Assembly: GCF_016861695.1 (NCBI RefSeq)
Contig: NZ_BOLP01000002.1
Span: 1 to 64,000 of the forward strand
Length of the DNA stretch: 64,000 nucleotides
Direction of reading: 5' to 3'
From: Levilactobacillus andaensis
GTDB lineage: Bacteria > Bacillota > Bacilli > Lactobacillales > Lactobacillaceae
Part shown: positions 33,028 through 42,528 of the stretch, piece by piece
Layout of the letters: the number at the start of each line of letters is the position of its first letter
How positions within the stretch are numbered: position 1 is the first letter of the stretch
Position numbers and translations under genes: made by a program
The notes under the pieces: generated by a model
What the model was told of the DNA's origin: nothing
Seen by the model: only the letters and a program-made list of their open reading frames with translations
Databases searched by the model: none

Positions 33028-34233
33028 ATGAATTTGAATCTTGTTAGCCTGTTCAAAAGAATCTCAGCTGAATACGCAGTGCAAAAAGAGGTCCCTCGGT
33101 CATTCGCCCAAAACGCGTTAATTAGGGACTGCAAAGCTAGTCTGACCGAAGCGCTCTCTTTAGACAAATTACCGACAAGTTATCGTGCCAAATTTTCAGC
33201 CGGTGTGGGTAAATGGGCCGAAATTCCTTGGATTACAATCCGGGACAACGACATTTTCCATGCAACAACCAAACATGGTATCTATATTGCTCTGCTGTTT
33301 ACGAATGATTATAAAGGTGTCTATTTAACGTTAACTCAAGGCTGGACCTTCTTCGAGAAAAAATATAAAGGTAACGACCCCCATGATAAAATTCGATTTA
33401 TTTCAAATTTCTTCTACAACCACCTTCAACTTTCAGCCAAACTGATGCAATTTTCTGGTCAACGTATTTCTCTTAAACGGATAGATAATAAGTTTTCAAA
33501 ATTGGCTACTGGCTATGAAGACGGTACTATTCTCAGCAAGTATTACGACATTTCCCAATTAAGTGAGGACAGTAATTCAGCGTTAACGGATGACCTTCTC
33601 AATATGTCCGAATGCTATCAGCAAGCCCAACAACTATTGCTTGATCCCAAAGATTATATAAAGACTGTCACCACTATACTAGCCAATAACTCCCATCAGT
33701 CAGTCGTATATCCAACCGCCGATGAACCCGACGACCAGGTAAATGAGGACCAGCAGTCCTATGACGTTTTACAAAAACATGGTGTTAAACCTGACTACGA
33801 TGCCCTCGCACAGCATGCGGCCGAATCTGGTAGGCAAGGTGAAGAATTTGCAATGGCTTACGAACAAAATCGACTTGCACAAAGCCCGCTGTTATCAACG
33901 GTTCAAGACAAGCTCAAACACGTTTCAAAAGAAGATGGTGACGGTTTGGGTTATGATATTCTATCTCAGTGTGTCAATCCAAAAAATCCCTCACAGACTA
34001 AGGATCTCTACATTGAAGTTAAAACGACTTATAATCCAACAGAGACAACTCCCTTCTTCATGTCCTCTAATGAGCTGACATTCTTCGAAATATGTAAAAA
34101 GGAAGATATGGCTTACGCAATCTACAGAGTCTATGGCGATCCTGACAACCGTAAGCTCAAAGTTTTCACACCCAAGGTCATTGACCAAGCTGATTTTAAA
34201 CCTACTAGCTACCAAGTTAGGTTAAACGGCTAA
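33028..34233 (+). CDS. McrB-N-like / DUF3883 protein, probable restriction or defence factor
   Basis: 401 residues. Residues about 45-130 (GVGKWAEIPWITI, HGIYIALLF, GVYLTLTQG) match the N-terminal DNA-recognition-like domain of MrcB/DUF3578 proteins. Residues about 265-385 fit DUF3883, a PD-(D/E)XK-like domain: GRQGEEFA, DGLGYDI, LYIEVKTT (E-x-K core) and FFMSSNELTF. The fusion suggests modified-DNA recognition plus nuclease. ATG 33028 sits 1 bp from GGAGG; TTG 33034 at 7 bp may be the true start. Faces the DUF262 gene across a shared terminator. Codon use is AT-richer than neighbours. Confidence 0.75.
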   Translation: MNLNLVSLFKRISAEYAVQKEVPRSFAQNALIRDCKASLTEALSLDKLPTSYRAKFSAGVGKWAEIPWITIRDNDIFHATTKHGIYIALLFTNDYKGVYLTLTQGWTFFEKKYKGNDPHDKIRFISNFFYNHLQLSAKLMQFSGQRISLKRIDNKFSKLATGYEDGTILSKYYDISQLSEDSNSALTDDLLNMSECYQQAQQLLLDPKDYIKTVTTILANNSHQSVVYPTADEPDDQVNEDQQSYDVLQKHGVKPDYDALAQHAAESGRQGEEFAMAYEQNRLAQSPLLSTVQDKLKHVSKEDGDGLGYDILSQCVNPKNPSQTKDLYIEVKTTYNPTETTPFFMSSNELTFFEICKKEDMAYAIYRVYGDPDNRKLKVFTPKVIDQADFKPTSYQVRLNG

Positions 34234-34239
34234 ATATCG

Positions 34240-34288
34240 AAAAAGCATCTCCAACCAGTCAGTGTTCTGGTTAGAGATGCTTTATTTT
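34240..34288. terminator. Bidirectional terminator between the two island genes
   Basis: AAAGCATCTC-caACCAG / CTGGTta-GAGATGCTTT with T-runs on both sides. Confidence 0.85.
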
Positions 34289-34366
34289 TTATACCAATTA
34301 AATGACGGCACTTTTTGCCAGAGATATTTATCACTTCTTAATTCCATTGATTGAGTTCGACCAACC

Positions 34367-36109
34367 TCACCACACATTCACAGCGTCATTAGCAAACACT
34401 GCCTGTCGTTCATTAATTTCAGCTACGCCCCAACCGTGCTCACGAATAACATCAGCCAGTTGTTGATTGGCTTTTAATTCAGAGGTCTTCAATTTTCTTT
34501 CAGCCTCAGAAATGTCAGAGAACCCGGACTTGACCAGACTCTTCTCAATAATCGTCCAGTTGCCAATATTCTTTGAATACTCGTTTAGCTTATTATCATT
34601 GCTAATCTGAACAACACGATAACGATCATCGTCAAATACTCTGCCATAGAGTTCGTCTTCTGAAAAGCCTTCATAGCGGTTGTTATAAATTTCCGAAAGG
34701 ATGTAGGCTAATACCCATTTATTTCTCCCCTTGTCGCCGCCATCTTTTCGCAAGACGCTGAAGGAAGCTTTAGTCTCTTCATTGGTCTTCAACATTTTAC
34801 TATTGATGCCATCGATAATTCTATCGACACCCTGGTAGTTCAAATTCCAAATGTTCTTAGCAATTTCAGAAAAGCCTACTTCTAAAGTATTGGTTCCATC
34901 ATTGATAATCGTTCTGTGCCGAATAAAAATCGACAACAGCTTGTTAACGACCATCAAGATATCATTATCCTTATAGTTTCTGTAACTCATTGCAATGACG
35001 ATCGGATAATACAACTTCACGTTAATTCTAGAGAAGATGTCTAACCTCTGCGTAATTCTTTGATCCGCGAAATATTTTCGATGATCCCCTGTTGTTGGTG
35101 ATTCAAGTACGACGTATAGCTGGACTAAATTCTCTAAATCCATTAACAGATCCTTAGCGCTATTGACGTCCGTAATGCAGTCACTAACTTCTCGATAGAG
35201 CTTTGCTGTGGAGACAATCCGTTCCTTTGATGCCCAGTAAGTTCGAATAAACCGTGTAATTCGCTTACTATCATTATTTAAATGCTCAGCCAGCTCTCCC
35301 CACATCTCATTTGACTCTTCTATGTTATTTTCCATCGTTGACATCAAATGGTTCTTAATAATATCTGACGGGGCTAAATCCTTTCCCCTGCTATTCAGCG
35401 TTTCAAAGATAGTAAACGCATCCCGTCTGCTTGGTGCAGAGATCATGACCAGGTAGAATCGTCGTGAAAATGACAAAAAGATCTGTCGTAGCAAGTCGAT
35501 CTGCTCACCAATCGAGGTCTCATCTTTCAGCATTTTTCTAATCCAATCCGTCATATCCTTATAGGCCGTTTGCATATCCTTAATTGGTTTAGAAGTGGTT
35601 TTTACCGTTAGTGCTTTCTTGTTACTACTGATGAGATCATCAAAGAAATCTTGTAATATTGTGTTTCCATCTCGATCAGCTACTGGTTCCACGACTAAAG
35701 TTGGCGATTGGTCATCATCCCTGTACAATGCCTGTTCAACTTGCAACCGAATATCACGTAGTAAGTCGCTAACCTCTAGGCTGACACTTCCGTTAGAATT
35801 TTGCGTGTTTTTTTCATACATTTCATTAGCAATATCGCGAACGGCCGCCATAAAAATCACACTAGTTGTTAACCGTTGCTGACCGTCAATGATTTCTTGA
35901 ACGCCACTACTATCTCTATAAGTGACAATCTGACCGAAAAAGTGACTGTCTCTTCTTCCTTTAACTAAATCCTTTAAATCTTCCCAAAAGTCCCCAACTT
36001 CACTCTTTCCCCAAGCATAATTACGCTGGTAGACCGGTACGACAAAACAGTTATCACGAAAAAGATCCTCAATCTTAAATCTTGATGGCATCGGAATATC
36101 AACCCGCAT
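34367..36109 (-). CDS. DUF262 protein (GmrSD-like) with degenerate C-terminal nuclease domain
   Basis: 580 residues. N-terminal DUF262: VPVYQRNYAWGKSEV and the IIDGQQRLTT motif, the NTP-using ParB-like half of GmrSD type IV restriction enzymes. FETLNSRGKDLAPSDIIKNHL follows. The C-terminal region ends like DUF1524 (IGNWTIIEKSL...), but the HNH His motif expected before it (EHILPQ-like) reads YRVVQIS. So DNA cleavage by this domain is doubtful. The ATG at 36109 is preferred (AAGGGA upstream). Convergent with the McrB-N/DUF3883 gene; together they look like a small defence island. Confidence 0.75.
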   Translation of the reverse strand: MRVDIPMPSRFKIEDLFRDNCFVVPVYQRNYAWGKSEVGDFWEDLKDLVKGRRDSHFFGQIVTYRDSSGVQEIIDGQQRLTTSVIFMAAVRDIANEMYEKNTQNSNGSVSLEVSDLLRDIRLQVEQALYRDDDQSPTLVVEPVADRDGNTILQDFFDDLISSNKKALTVKTTSKPIKDMQTAYKDMTDWIRKMLKDETSIGEQIDLLRQIFLSFSRRFYLVMISAPSRRDAFTIFETLNSRGKDLAPSDIIKNHLMSTMENNIEESNEMWGELAEHLNNDSKRITRFIRTYWASKERIVSTAKLYREVSDCITDVNSAKDLLMDLENLVQLYVVLESPTTGDHRKYFADQRITQRLDIFSRINVKLYYPIVIAMSYRNYKDNDILMVVNKLLSIFIRHRTIINDGTNTLEVGFSEIAKNIWNLNYQGVDRIIDGINSKMLKTNEETKASFSVLRKDGGDKGRNKWVLAYILSEIYNNRYEGFSEDELYGRVFDDDRYRVVQISNDNKLNEYSKNIGNWTIIEKSLVKSGFSDISEAERKLKTSELKANQQLADVIREHGWGVAEINERQAVFANDAVNVW

Positions 36110-36290
36110 ACTATGTTCCCTTCTCCATCCCCTCAATTTTAAACTAGCCACTCCTTCAACGAGCAACCAGTCCATATAGGATGTTAATTAATGATAACCC
36201 ATATTTTAGCCGCAATATACTATTTTTCTTCATCTTCTAAAATCTGCTATAATCATCATAATAAATCCGCTTACAAAGGAACCTCCACCC

Positions 36291-36635
36291 ATGTCCCCCA
36301 TCCAAACCTATCTCACTACCCCAGTCGCCACCGACCACCACGCAGAACTCGTCGCCATCTACAATCTGCTTAAAACGCTACTTCCCGACGCAACCGAGAA
36401 AATCAGCTACGGCATGCCCGCCTTCTACGTTGCCGGAAAGCCCGTCATTTACTTTGCGGCGACCAAGCATCATCTCGGTCTCTACCCGACGGCCTCGCCC
36501 ATTGCCCATTTCACCACGGAACTGGCGGCCTACCACACGTCCAAAGGCGCCATCCAACTGCCCTACGACCAGCCGCTCCCCGAAAAATTGATTGCCGCCA
36601 TCGTCGCTTTTCGCGTTCACGAAATCACCGCGTAA
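36291..36635 (+). CDS. DUF1801 / YdhG-like protein
   Basis: 114 residues. ISYGMPAFYVAGKPVIYFAATKHHLGLYP and the end ...AIVAFRV are hallmarks of the DUF1801/YdhG_co family (Fra/IscA-independent iron chaperone-like in Bacillus). Cytosolic, function not firmly known. Ribosome site AAAGGA lies upstream. Monocistronic with a strong terminator. Confidence 0.82.
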   Translation: MSPIQTYLTTPVATDHHAELVAIYNLLKTLLPDATEKISYGMPAFYVAGKPVIYFAATKHHLGLYPTASPIAHFTTELAAYHTSKGAIQLPYDQPLPEKLIAAIVAFRVHEITA

Positions 36636-36638
36636 CCA

Positions 36639-36686
36639 CAAAAATACTGGTTAGACTCCTTTTCCGAGCCTAACCAGTATTTTTTA
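36639..36686. terminator. Bidirectional terminator
   Basis: AAAAATACTGGTTAG / CTAACCAGTATTTTTT, between convergent genes. Confidence 0.9.
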
Positions 36687-36695
36687 TTTTCTAAT

Positions 36696-37346
36696 TTAGT
36701 CTTCGCTACCCATCATTCGACCGACGAACGCTGCTAAAATCGCACCGACTTCTGGGGCCAAGATATACAGCCACAGGTGGGACAAGGCGCTACCACCGGC
36801 GAAAATTGCGGGGCCGAATGACCGAGCTGGATTCAATGAACCGCCCGTCAGATTCAGTGCCACAATGATCAAGAAGGCCAACGTTACCCCAATCGTCAGG
36901 CCGGCGAAGTCGCCGTTGCCATGACGGTCGCTCGTCACATTTAGGATCACCAGCAAGAACAGGAACGTCACTAGCGCTTCCACCACGAAGGCCAAGCCCG
37001 TCGAAATTTTAGGGAAGTCCGTTTGCCCCAATTGGTTGGTTGCTAAGCCCAAGCCGCTGACAAATAATTTAATAAAGGCTGATGCCACCGTTGCGCCTAA
37101 GACCTGCGCCACGATGTATCCCACCGCGTCCTTACCGCCGATTCGGCGATTGATCAGCATGGCCGTCGTCACTGCCGGATTGAAATGTCCACCAGAGATG
37201 CCGCCAAACGCGTACGCCGACACCGTAATCGCCAACCCAAATGCCAGCCCAATCGTCAGTGTATTCCCTGCGGCGACCGTTACAGCGCCCGTTCCCAAGA
37301 AGACCAGCATAAAGGTCCCCATAAATTCTGCAGTATATTTCTGCAT
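36696..37346 (-). CDS. Aquaporin / MIP-family channel
   Basis: 216 residues from the ATG after GGAGG. Six helices with the two half-helix NPA boxes GGHFNPAVT and GGSLNPARSFGPAIF. NPARS rather than NPARD favours a water-selective aquaporin (AqpZ type) over a glycerol facilitator. Plasma membrane. Lies alone between DUF1801 and pcp genes. Confidence 0.9.
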   Translation of the reverse strand: MQKYTAEFMGTFMLVFLGTGAVTVAAGNTLTIGLAFGLAITVSAYAFGGISGGHFNPAVTTAMLINRRIGGKDAVGYIVAQVLGATVASAFIKLFVSGLGLATNQLGQTDFPKISTGLAFVVEALVTFLFLLVILNVTSDRHGNGDFAGLTIGVTLAFLIIVALNLTGGSLNPARSFGPAIFAGGSALSHLWLYILAPEVGAILAAFVGRMMGSED

Positions 37347-37455
37347 GATAATTCCTCCAATCTCACTTATATAAATAATTATAGAACACTTCGGCAAACG
37401 ACGGTACCAATACGCAAAATGTCCTGGCAACTCGTCTGCTTTTGATTGCCGGCAC

Positions 37456-37488
37456 CAAAAAACGCTTCCTCCACAACGAAGAAGCGTC
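37456..37488 (-). terminator. Terminator of pcp
   Basis: On the minus strand ACGCTTCTTC pairs with GAGGAAGCGT, then six T. Confidence 0.85.
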
Positions 37489-37494
37489 CTCGTT

Positions 37495-38106
37495 TTACTC
37501 TGCTTGCTGGACGATTGCCGTAATCGCCGCCGTAATTCCCCGCACATCGTCCGCTAACGACAACGACGGCGTGTTGGGGCGTTTAGTCACCTGACTCGGT
37601 AGAAACGGAATGTGCATGAAGCCCGCCCGCAACTCGGTAAACTCGGTCGCCCGTAGGTACTGGACCTGGTACATGATGTGATTGCAAACGTAGGTCCCGG
37701 CCGTTGTCGACACGGTACTCGGTAGGCCAGCGGCACGAATCGCCGCCACCATCGCCTTAACTGGCAACTGCGTAAAGTATGCCGTCTCCCCAGCCGTCTG
37801 AATCGGTTGGTCGACCGGTTGCTGCCCCGCGTTGTCCGGAATCCGGCCATCGCTCAAATTAATGGCAACCAACTCTGGCGTCAAGGCTGCGCGACCGCCC
37901 GCTTGGCCAATGCTCAAGACCACATCCGGTCGTTCACGCACGATGGCTTCCCGTACGACCGTGGCACACCGGTCAAAAACCGTTGGAATCTCTAATTTCA
38001 CAATCGTTGCTCCCGCAATTACTGACGGCAGCTGGTTCACCGCTTCAATCGCTGGATTCGTCGTTTCACCACCGAACGGGTCAAAGCCCGTCACTAAGAT
38101 TTTCAT
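37495..38106 (-). CDS. pcp: Pyroglutamyl-peptidase I
   Basis: 203 residues. Cytosolic cysteine peptidase (C15) that removes N-terminal pyroglutamate. [14 protein letters not shown] start motif. Catalytic triad E78 (TPELVAIN), C141 (GTYVCNH) and H165 (MHIPFLP) spaced as in the family (81/144/168). ATG follows GGAGG. Monocistronic. Confidence 0.93.
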   Translation of the reverse strand: MKILVTGFDPFGGETTNPAIEAVNQLPSVIAGATIVKLEIPTVFDRCATVVREAIVRERPDVVLSIGQAGGRAALTPELVAINLSDGRIPDNAGQQPVDQPIQTAGETAYFTQLPVKAMVAAIRAAGLPSTVSTTAGTYVCNHIMYQVQYLRATEFTELRAGFMHIPFLPSQVTKRPNTPSLSLADDVRGITAAITAIVQQAE

Positions 38107-38144
38107 CGCCGCCACCTCCGCTAAATATTAGTCTCATTATACGC

Positions 38145-38180
38145 TAAAGAGGCGACCACGCCGCAACGCAATCGCCTCTC
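38145..38180 (-). terminator. Terminator of the GH36 gene
   Basis: On the minus strand AGAGGCGA / TCGCCTCT stem, then a short T tract. Confidence 0.65.
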
Positions 38181-38192
38181 ACTCTTCAACTT

Positions 38193-40412
38193 TTACTTTT
38201 CAACCGCATCAATCACCAGCAGGCGCGCACTGAAGTCAAATGACTCCTCGATGCCCTCAGTACTGTCTTGCAGGTGTGGAATGAACACGCCAGCATTCAT
38301 CAGCTCATCGCCGTAATAAACGTGGTCGTTGCCAGCAATTTGGTAACGCTGATCCGGTTGTAAACCACGCAGATACAGCCGATTGTACGCTGGATTAGGA
38401 TGATTCAGCACCTGATACCGCGCCGCAATTGCATGCTTGCCATCCGCGCTGACGACCTGCCAACTACCGACATTGCCATCACCCGTGAATGGACTGTCCA
38501 GCCGGTAGAACTTGCCCTGCTGGAACAGCTCGCGGTGGGCCTTGTAGAAGGCAACCTGCTCCTTGATGGCCGCCTTTTCCGCCGCTGAACATTGCGTCAC
38601 GTCTAACTCGTAACCGAGATCACCAAAGTAAGCCACGGCCGCTCGCGTTTCGATTGGCGTGATCCGCCCGGTTTGGTCATTCGGCACCGCCGACACGTGT
38701 GCGCCCATCATCGTTTGCGGGTAGCCGTACGAGGTGCCAAATTGAATTTTCAACCGTTCCACGGCATCCGTATCGTCGCTGGTCCAGGCTTGCGGCGCGT
38801 ACGCCATCATCCCCAGATCAAAGCGCCCACCACCGGAGGCACAGGATTCAAACAACACGTCTGGATAGGCCGTCGTCAACCGACCGTACAGCTGATAAAC
38901 GCCGAGCATGTAGCGATGGGCGAATTCCAACTGCTGGTCAGCTGGCAGGGTCGGACTGTAGGCCTCCGTGATGTTACGGTTCATATCCCACTTGATGTAG
39001 TCCAGATGGGCATCAGCAATCAGCCGACTGATTTTATCGTACAGGTAGTCAATCACTTCCGGATTAGCCATATCAATGACAAATTGGTTCCGTCCCGGCG
39101 TCATTTCCCGGTGCGGCGTCTTGACCGTCCATTCCGGATGCGCCCGGTACAGGTCGCTGTCGATCGAAATCATTTCTGGTTCGAACCACAGCCCAAATTT
39201 CAACGCCATGCCGTGAATCTTGTCGGCCAAATGTGCGATACCGTTGGGGAGCTTCTGCGCGTAAACGTCCCAGTCTCCCAGTGATGTCGTGTCATCGTCA
39301 CGGTGACCGAACCAGCCGTCATCCAGCACGAACATTTCAATGCCGAGATCCTTGGCGTCACTAGCAATCGCCGTGAGTTTCGCCTCATCGAAGTTAAAAT
39401 AAGTCCCTTCCCAATTGTTGATCAACACCGGCCGCGGCGTCTGCGCAAAGTGGGGGTTCACCAAATGATGCTGATAAAAGTCACCCATCTGCTGGCTCAA
39501 CTGATTCAGCCCGGTGGTCGTGTAGCTGAGCACGGCTTCCGGTGTCTGGAACGTCTCGCCCGGTGTCAACTGCCAACCGAATTCTTCCGGATTGATGCCG
39601 ATTAAAATCCGCGCCGTATCGAAGGCATCGACCTCGACTTGATCCAGAAAGTTTCCGGAATAGATGAGATTGAAGCCAAACGCCGCCCCGTGGTTCTCAT
39701 CCGTTGTCGGTCGGGCCAAAATCATGGCCGGGTTCTGCTGATGACTGGAAGCGCCGCGCAGACTACCAATGCTCTGCGACCCGCTATGGAGTGGCGAGCG
39801 TACCAGATGACGTTCACGCGCCCAGCTCCCGGAGAACTGCAGCAACTCGTAATTGGCATCCGGCAGGTCCAACTGACTACTCATGGCGCGGTCCAGCAGC
39901 AACGTCTGCTCACCGGCATTCGTGAAACGCGCACTCCGCACAATCACGTCTTGATGGGGAAAGACCGTGTACTGCAGGGCCAGCGTTAACTCGGCCACCA
40001 CATCACGCAAGGTCACCGTCAGCGTCTGGACGTCATCACCGGTCGCAAAGGCCGATGGCAGGCCATTCAACCGCTGCTTGCCGTCCGTGATCTGATAATC
40101 CTGATAGCGAAATTCTGAGATGCGACTACCATCTGGCGAGGTCACCTGAAACGCCGGGTCGCGGTAATCGCCCTTGCCTAAACCGGCGAATTCTTGCTTC
40201 AATGTTTCTGGTTGAAAATCTGGCCGATCCAGCCGCCATGCCGGAATCGCGCCGTGTTCCTCGCGAGCGGTCAGGTCGGGATAATTGGCCTGGTCATGAA
40301 TCCGCTGGCCATAGTACAACTGGCCGAGTTCGCCGTTTTCCATGACGTGAAACAGATAACTGGTATGGTCGGTCTGCAGATGAAATTGGTGCTGCTGAAC
40401 TGAAATTGGCAT
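38193..40412 (-). CDS. Alpha-galactosidase, glycoside hydrolase family 36
   Basis: 739 residues, the full length of bacterial tetrameric GH36 enzymes (AgaA/MelA). N-terminal beta-supersandwich, catalytic barrel with nucleophile D476 in KWDMNR, ESCASGGGRFDLG, and acid/base D546 in WTSDDTDA. It releases galactose from melibiose, raffinose and stachyose in the cytosol. ATG 40412 has AAGGGAG upstream. A cre-like box lies at 40462. It is separate from, but near, the GPH transporter/GH31 operon, which suggests joint alpha-galactoside use. Confidence 0.95.
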   Translation of the reverse strand: MPISVQQHQFHLQTDHTSYLFHVMENGELGQLYYGQRIHDQANYPDLTAREEHGAIPAWRLDRPDFQPETLKQEFAGLGKGDYRDPAFQVTSPDGSRISEFRYQDYQITDGKQRLNGLPSAFATGDDVQTLTVTLRDVVAELTLALQYTVFPHQDVIVRSARFTNAGEQTLLLDRAMSSQLDLPDANYELLQFSGSWARERHLVRSPLHSGSQSIGSLRGASSHQQNPAMILARPTTDENHGAAFGFNLIYSGNFLDQVEVDAFDTARILIGINPEEFGWQLTPGETFQTPEAVLSYTTTGLNQLSQQMGDFYQHHLVNPHFAQTPRPVLINNWEGTYFNFDEAKLTAIASDAKDLGIEMFVLDDGWFGHRDDDTTSLGDWDVYAQKLPNGIAHLADKIHGMALKFGLWFEPEMISIDSDLYRAHPEWTVKTPHREMTPGRNQFVIDMANPEVIDYLYDKISRLIADAHLDYIKWDMNRNITEAYSPTLPADQQLEFAHRYMLGVYQLYGRLTTAYPDVLFESCASGGGRFDLGMMAYAPQAWTSDDTDAVERLKIQFGTSYGYPQTMMGAHVSAVPNDQTGRITPIETRAAVAYFGDLGYELDVTQCSAAEKAAIKEQVAFYKAHRELFQQGKFYRLDSPFTGDGNVGSWQVVSADGKHAIAARYQVLNHPNPAYNRLYLRGLQPDQRYQIAGNDHVYYGDELMNAGVFIPHLQDSTEGIEESFDFSARLLVIDAVEK

Positions 40413-40461
40413 GTTCGTTGCTCCCTTCAAAGTCGTTTTCCGTTCTCATCGTAGCATATTT

Positions 40462-40475
40462 TGGCACCGCTTACA
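40462..40475. promoter_or_regulatory. cre-like box upstream of the GH36 gene
   Basis: TGGCACCGCTTACA fits the CcpA consensus with one mismatch, about 50 bp upstream of the start codon. Glucose repression is predicted. Confidence 0.5.
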
Positions 40476-40702
40476 GGTATTACCTACGAAAAAAGTATCC
40501 GTCCACTAAATGGTCATCGTCAATCACTATTTGTCCCATTTAAATGTTGATCACAGCTCACGCAATCGGCTATCTACCAGTCGCCTCGATGGACAACTTT
40601 CACTGTAAATGCTAAGCTAGCTTGCACGGATTACTACTCGAAATCGGTCATCGCCCTGGTTGATGACCTTCAGCAATACCCAATGAGAAAGGACCTGGCA
40701 AT
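40476..40702. other. Divergent intergenic region between GH36 and HxlR-like genes
   Basis: No gene recognised. No strong palindrome beyond the cre-like box. Confidence 0.3.
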
Positions 40703-41017
40703 ATGGCATTAACACAACTGAACCTCGGCAGCGAGCTTGGCGTCGAGGTGCTCCACCAACGCTGGTACGCCCTCATCCTGTATCAGCTTGACCCTGAGCC
40801 CACGGACTTCATGGAACTCCGCCGCACCGTTCGCGGCATTTCAACTTTCAACCTCCTACTGCAGCTAAAACAACTCGCGGACCTCGGGCTGATTGAAACT
40901 TTAGCAAACGATGATTACAGTTATCAGCTGACGGATAGTGGCTACATGTTTCACAACATCTTGCTTTCCCTAGAACACTGGGGCAACGCAACCTTAACGC
41001 ATGAGCTTAGTCATTAG
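40703..41017 (+). CDS. HxlR-family winged-helix regulator
   Basis: 104 residues. HxlR layout: HQRWYALILYQL, MELRRTVRGISTFNLLLQLKQLADLGLIE recognition helix and wing YSYQLTDSGYMFHNILLSLEHWG. The N-terminal cysteine that senses electrophiles in some members is absent. Dimeric DNA-binding protein; its target may be the nearby sugar genes, but the operator is not evident. ATG follows AAAGGA. Confidence 0.82.
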   Translation: MALTQLNLGSELGVEVLHQRWYALILYQLDPEPTDFMELRRTVRGISTFNLLLQLKQLADLGLIETLANDDYSYQLTDSGYMFHNILLSLEHWGNATLTHELSH

Positions 41018-41019
41018 TC

Positions 41020-41070
41020 AAAAACGGACGCCGCCAACCTCCATTGAGGGTCGCCGACGTCCGTTATTTA
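41020..41070. terminator. Bidirectional terminator
   Basis: AACGGACGCCGCCAACC / GGGTCGCCGACGTCCGTT, between convergent genes. Confidence 0.85.
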
Positions 41071-41076
41071 TTTAAC

Positions 41077-42507
41077 CTATTTTTCTTCGGCGTCATCCTT
41101 GCCCCAAGTCTTTTCCAACTCGGCAACGATTTCCGCATGCTTTTCTTCGGTAATCTTAACTTTACTCAGGAAGATGATGGTCCCGATAATCACAGTTACT
41201 GCTGGCGTTCCGAGCATGATGGCTTTCAACGTCCAAACGTTGCTGGCCGTCATTGCACTCACCTTGGCATTACCAGACATGCCGGCCATCACCGCCGTCA
41301 TCCCGGTAATCCCAGTCACAATCGCCCCGGACAGTTTATCAATCAGTGGCCGAATGGACAGCACCAAGGATTCATCCCGGTGTCCCAACTTCAATTGCCC
41401 ATATTCCACGATATCCGTAAAGGTCATCAAGACAACCAAGAAGATCAGAGGTTGTGGCAAGTTGAAGAGGGCCCCAGCCAACAGAACTAACCAGAGATTC
41501 TTATCGGCAAAGGCGAAAATACCGATGGCGACAAAGATAATCACGACACAGATGACGAAGACGTTCCGCCGTTTGAACTTTTTAGCTAACGCTGGGAACA
41601 GGGAAACGGCTAGTAAACCAATCCCCATGTTCAACATCCCCAGAATGGAGAACTTCGCAGCGTCACCCAAAACGTACGTGAAGTAGTACAGCATGAGTGA
41701 GTTAGTCAGGTAGACCCCAGAGCCGTACAGAACGTACGCTAACGCCAACCACAGCAGCTGATCGTTGTGGACCAGGATCCACAGTACCTTCTTAAATCCA
41801 GTTTCTTCCTTGTTTTCCCGCAACCGCGAGTTCACTTCTTTGGTCCCAAATCCAATTGAAACCGCTCCCAAAAGTGCGATGATTGCAGCAACGACGGCGT
41901 ACAGGAACCACCCTCGGCTATCCCCGGTACCACCCTCGTTGGTGGCAGAAAACATTAAAATCATAGGAATGATCGTTACGGTAACGATCGTCCCACCTAA
42001 CGTTGACCCAACCCGCGCAATCGTCGCGGTTTTTTCCCGTTCCAGTGAGTCAAAGGACAACGCTGGCAGCATGGACCATAGACCAATGTCTTTGAAGGCA
42101 AAGAAGATGTCCATGACGATGTAGACGAAGGTGAAAATGAACAGGTAGTACATCGGCTTGCTGGTCAGACCCCACATATCACTGAATAAGAGCATCATGG
42201 CTAAACCAGAAACAATGGTCCCAACAACGACCCAGGGCTTGAATTTTCCCCAACGGGTCTGCGTCTTGTCAATCGTGTTCCCAATGAAGGGATCAATGAA
42301 TAGTTCGGCGACCCGGAGAACGAAGATAATGGTCGTCATGACCCCAATCATTTTATTATTGTAGGCCGTATCTGACGAATTAAATAGGTGGTTCGTAACA
42401 AACATAATAAAGTAGCTGTTCATGACTTGGTTGAATAAATCATGCCCGAAGGCTCCAAACGCATAAGACGTCCGGCTGACCCAACCGTGATTTGTATTGT
42501 TTTCCAT
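41077..42507 (-). CDS. GPH-family sugar symporter (melibiose/lactose/xyloside type)
   Basis: 476 residues with 12 helices. N-terminal SRTSYAFGAFGHDLFNQVMNSY and FIDPFIGNTIDKTQTRWGKFKPWV are the GPH (glycoside-pentoside-hexuronide) signatures. It brings in a glycoside with Na+ or H+ through the plasma membrane. No EIIA domain is fused. 21 bp after the GH31 gene, so it delivers that enzyme's substrate. ATG follows GGGGCG. Confidence 0.9.
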   Translation of the reverse strand: MENNTNHGWVSRTSYAFGAFGHDLFNQVMNSYFIMFVTNHLFNSSDTAYNNKMIGVMTTIIFVLRVAELFIDPFIGNTIDKTQTRWGKFKPWVVVGTIVSGLAMMLLFSDMWGLTSKPMYYLFIFTFVYIVMDIFFAFKDIGLWSMLPALSFDSLEREKTATIARVGSTLGGTIVTVTIIPMILMFSATNEGGTGDSRGWFLYAVVAAIIALLGAVSIGFGTKEVNSRLRENKEETGFKKVLWILVHNDQLLWLALAYVLYGSGVYLTNSLMLYYFTYVLGDAAKFSILGMLNMGIGLLAVSLFPALAKKFKRRNVFVICVVIIFVAIGIFAFADKNLWLVLLAGALFNLPQPLIFLVVLMTFTDIVEYGQLKLGHRDESLVLSIRPLIDKLSGAIVTGITGMTAVMAGMSGNAKVSAMTASNVWTLKAIMLGTPAVTVIIGTIIFLSKVKITEEKHAEIVAELEKTWGKDDAEEK

Positions 42508-42528
42508 AATATCGCGCCCCATTTTCCC

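Noticed and set aside
37347-37547. Long N-terminal extension of the aquaporin
   Set aside because: It overlaps the pcp terminator and has no ribosome site. GGAGG precedes the ATG at 37346, where the first helix begins.
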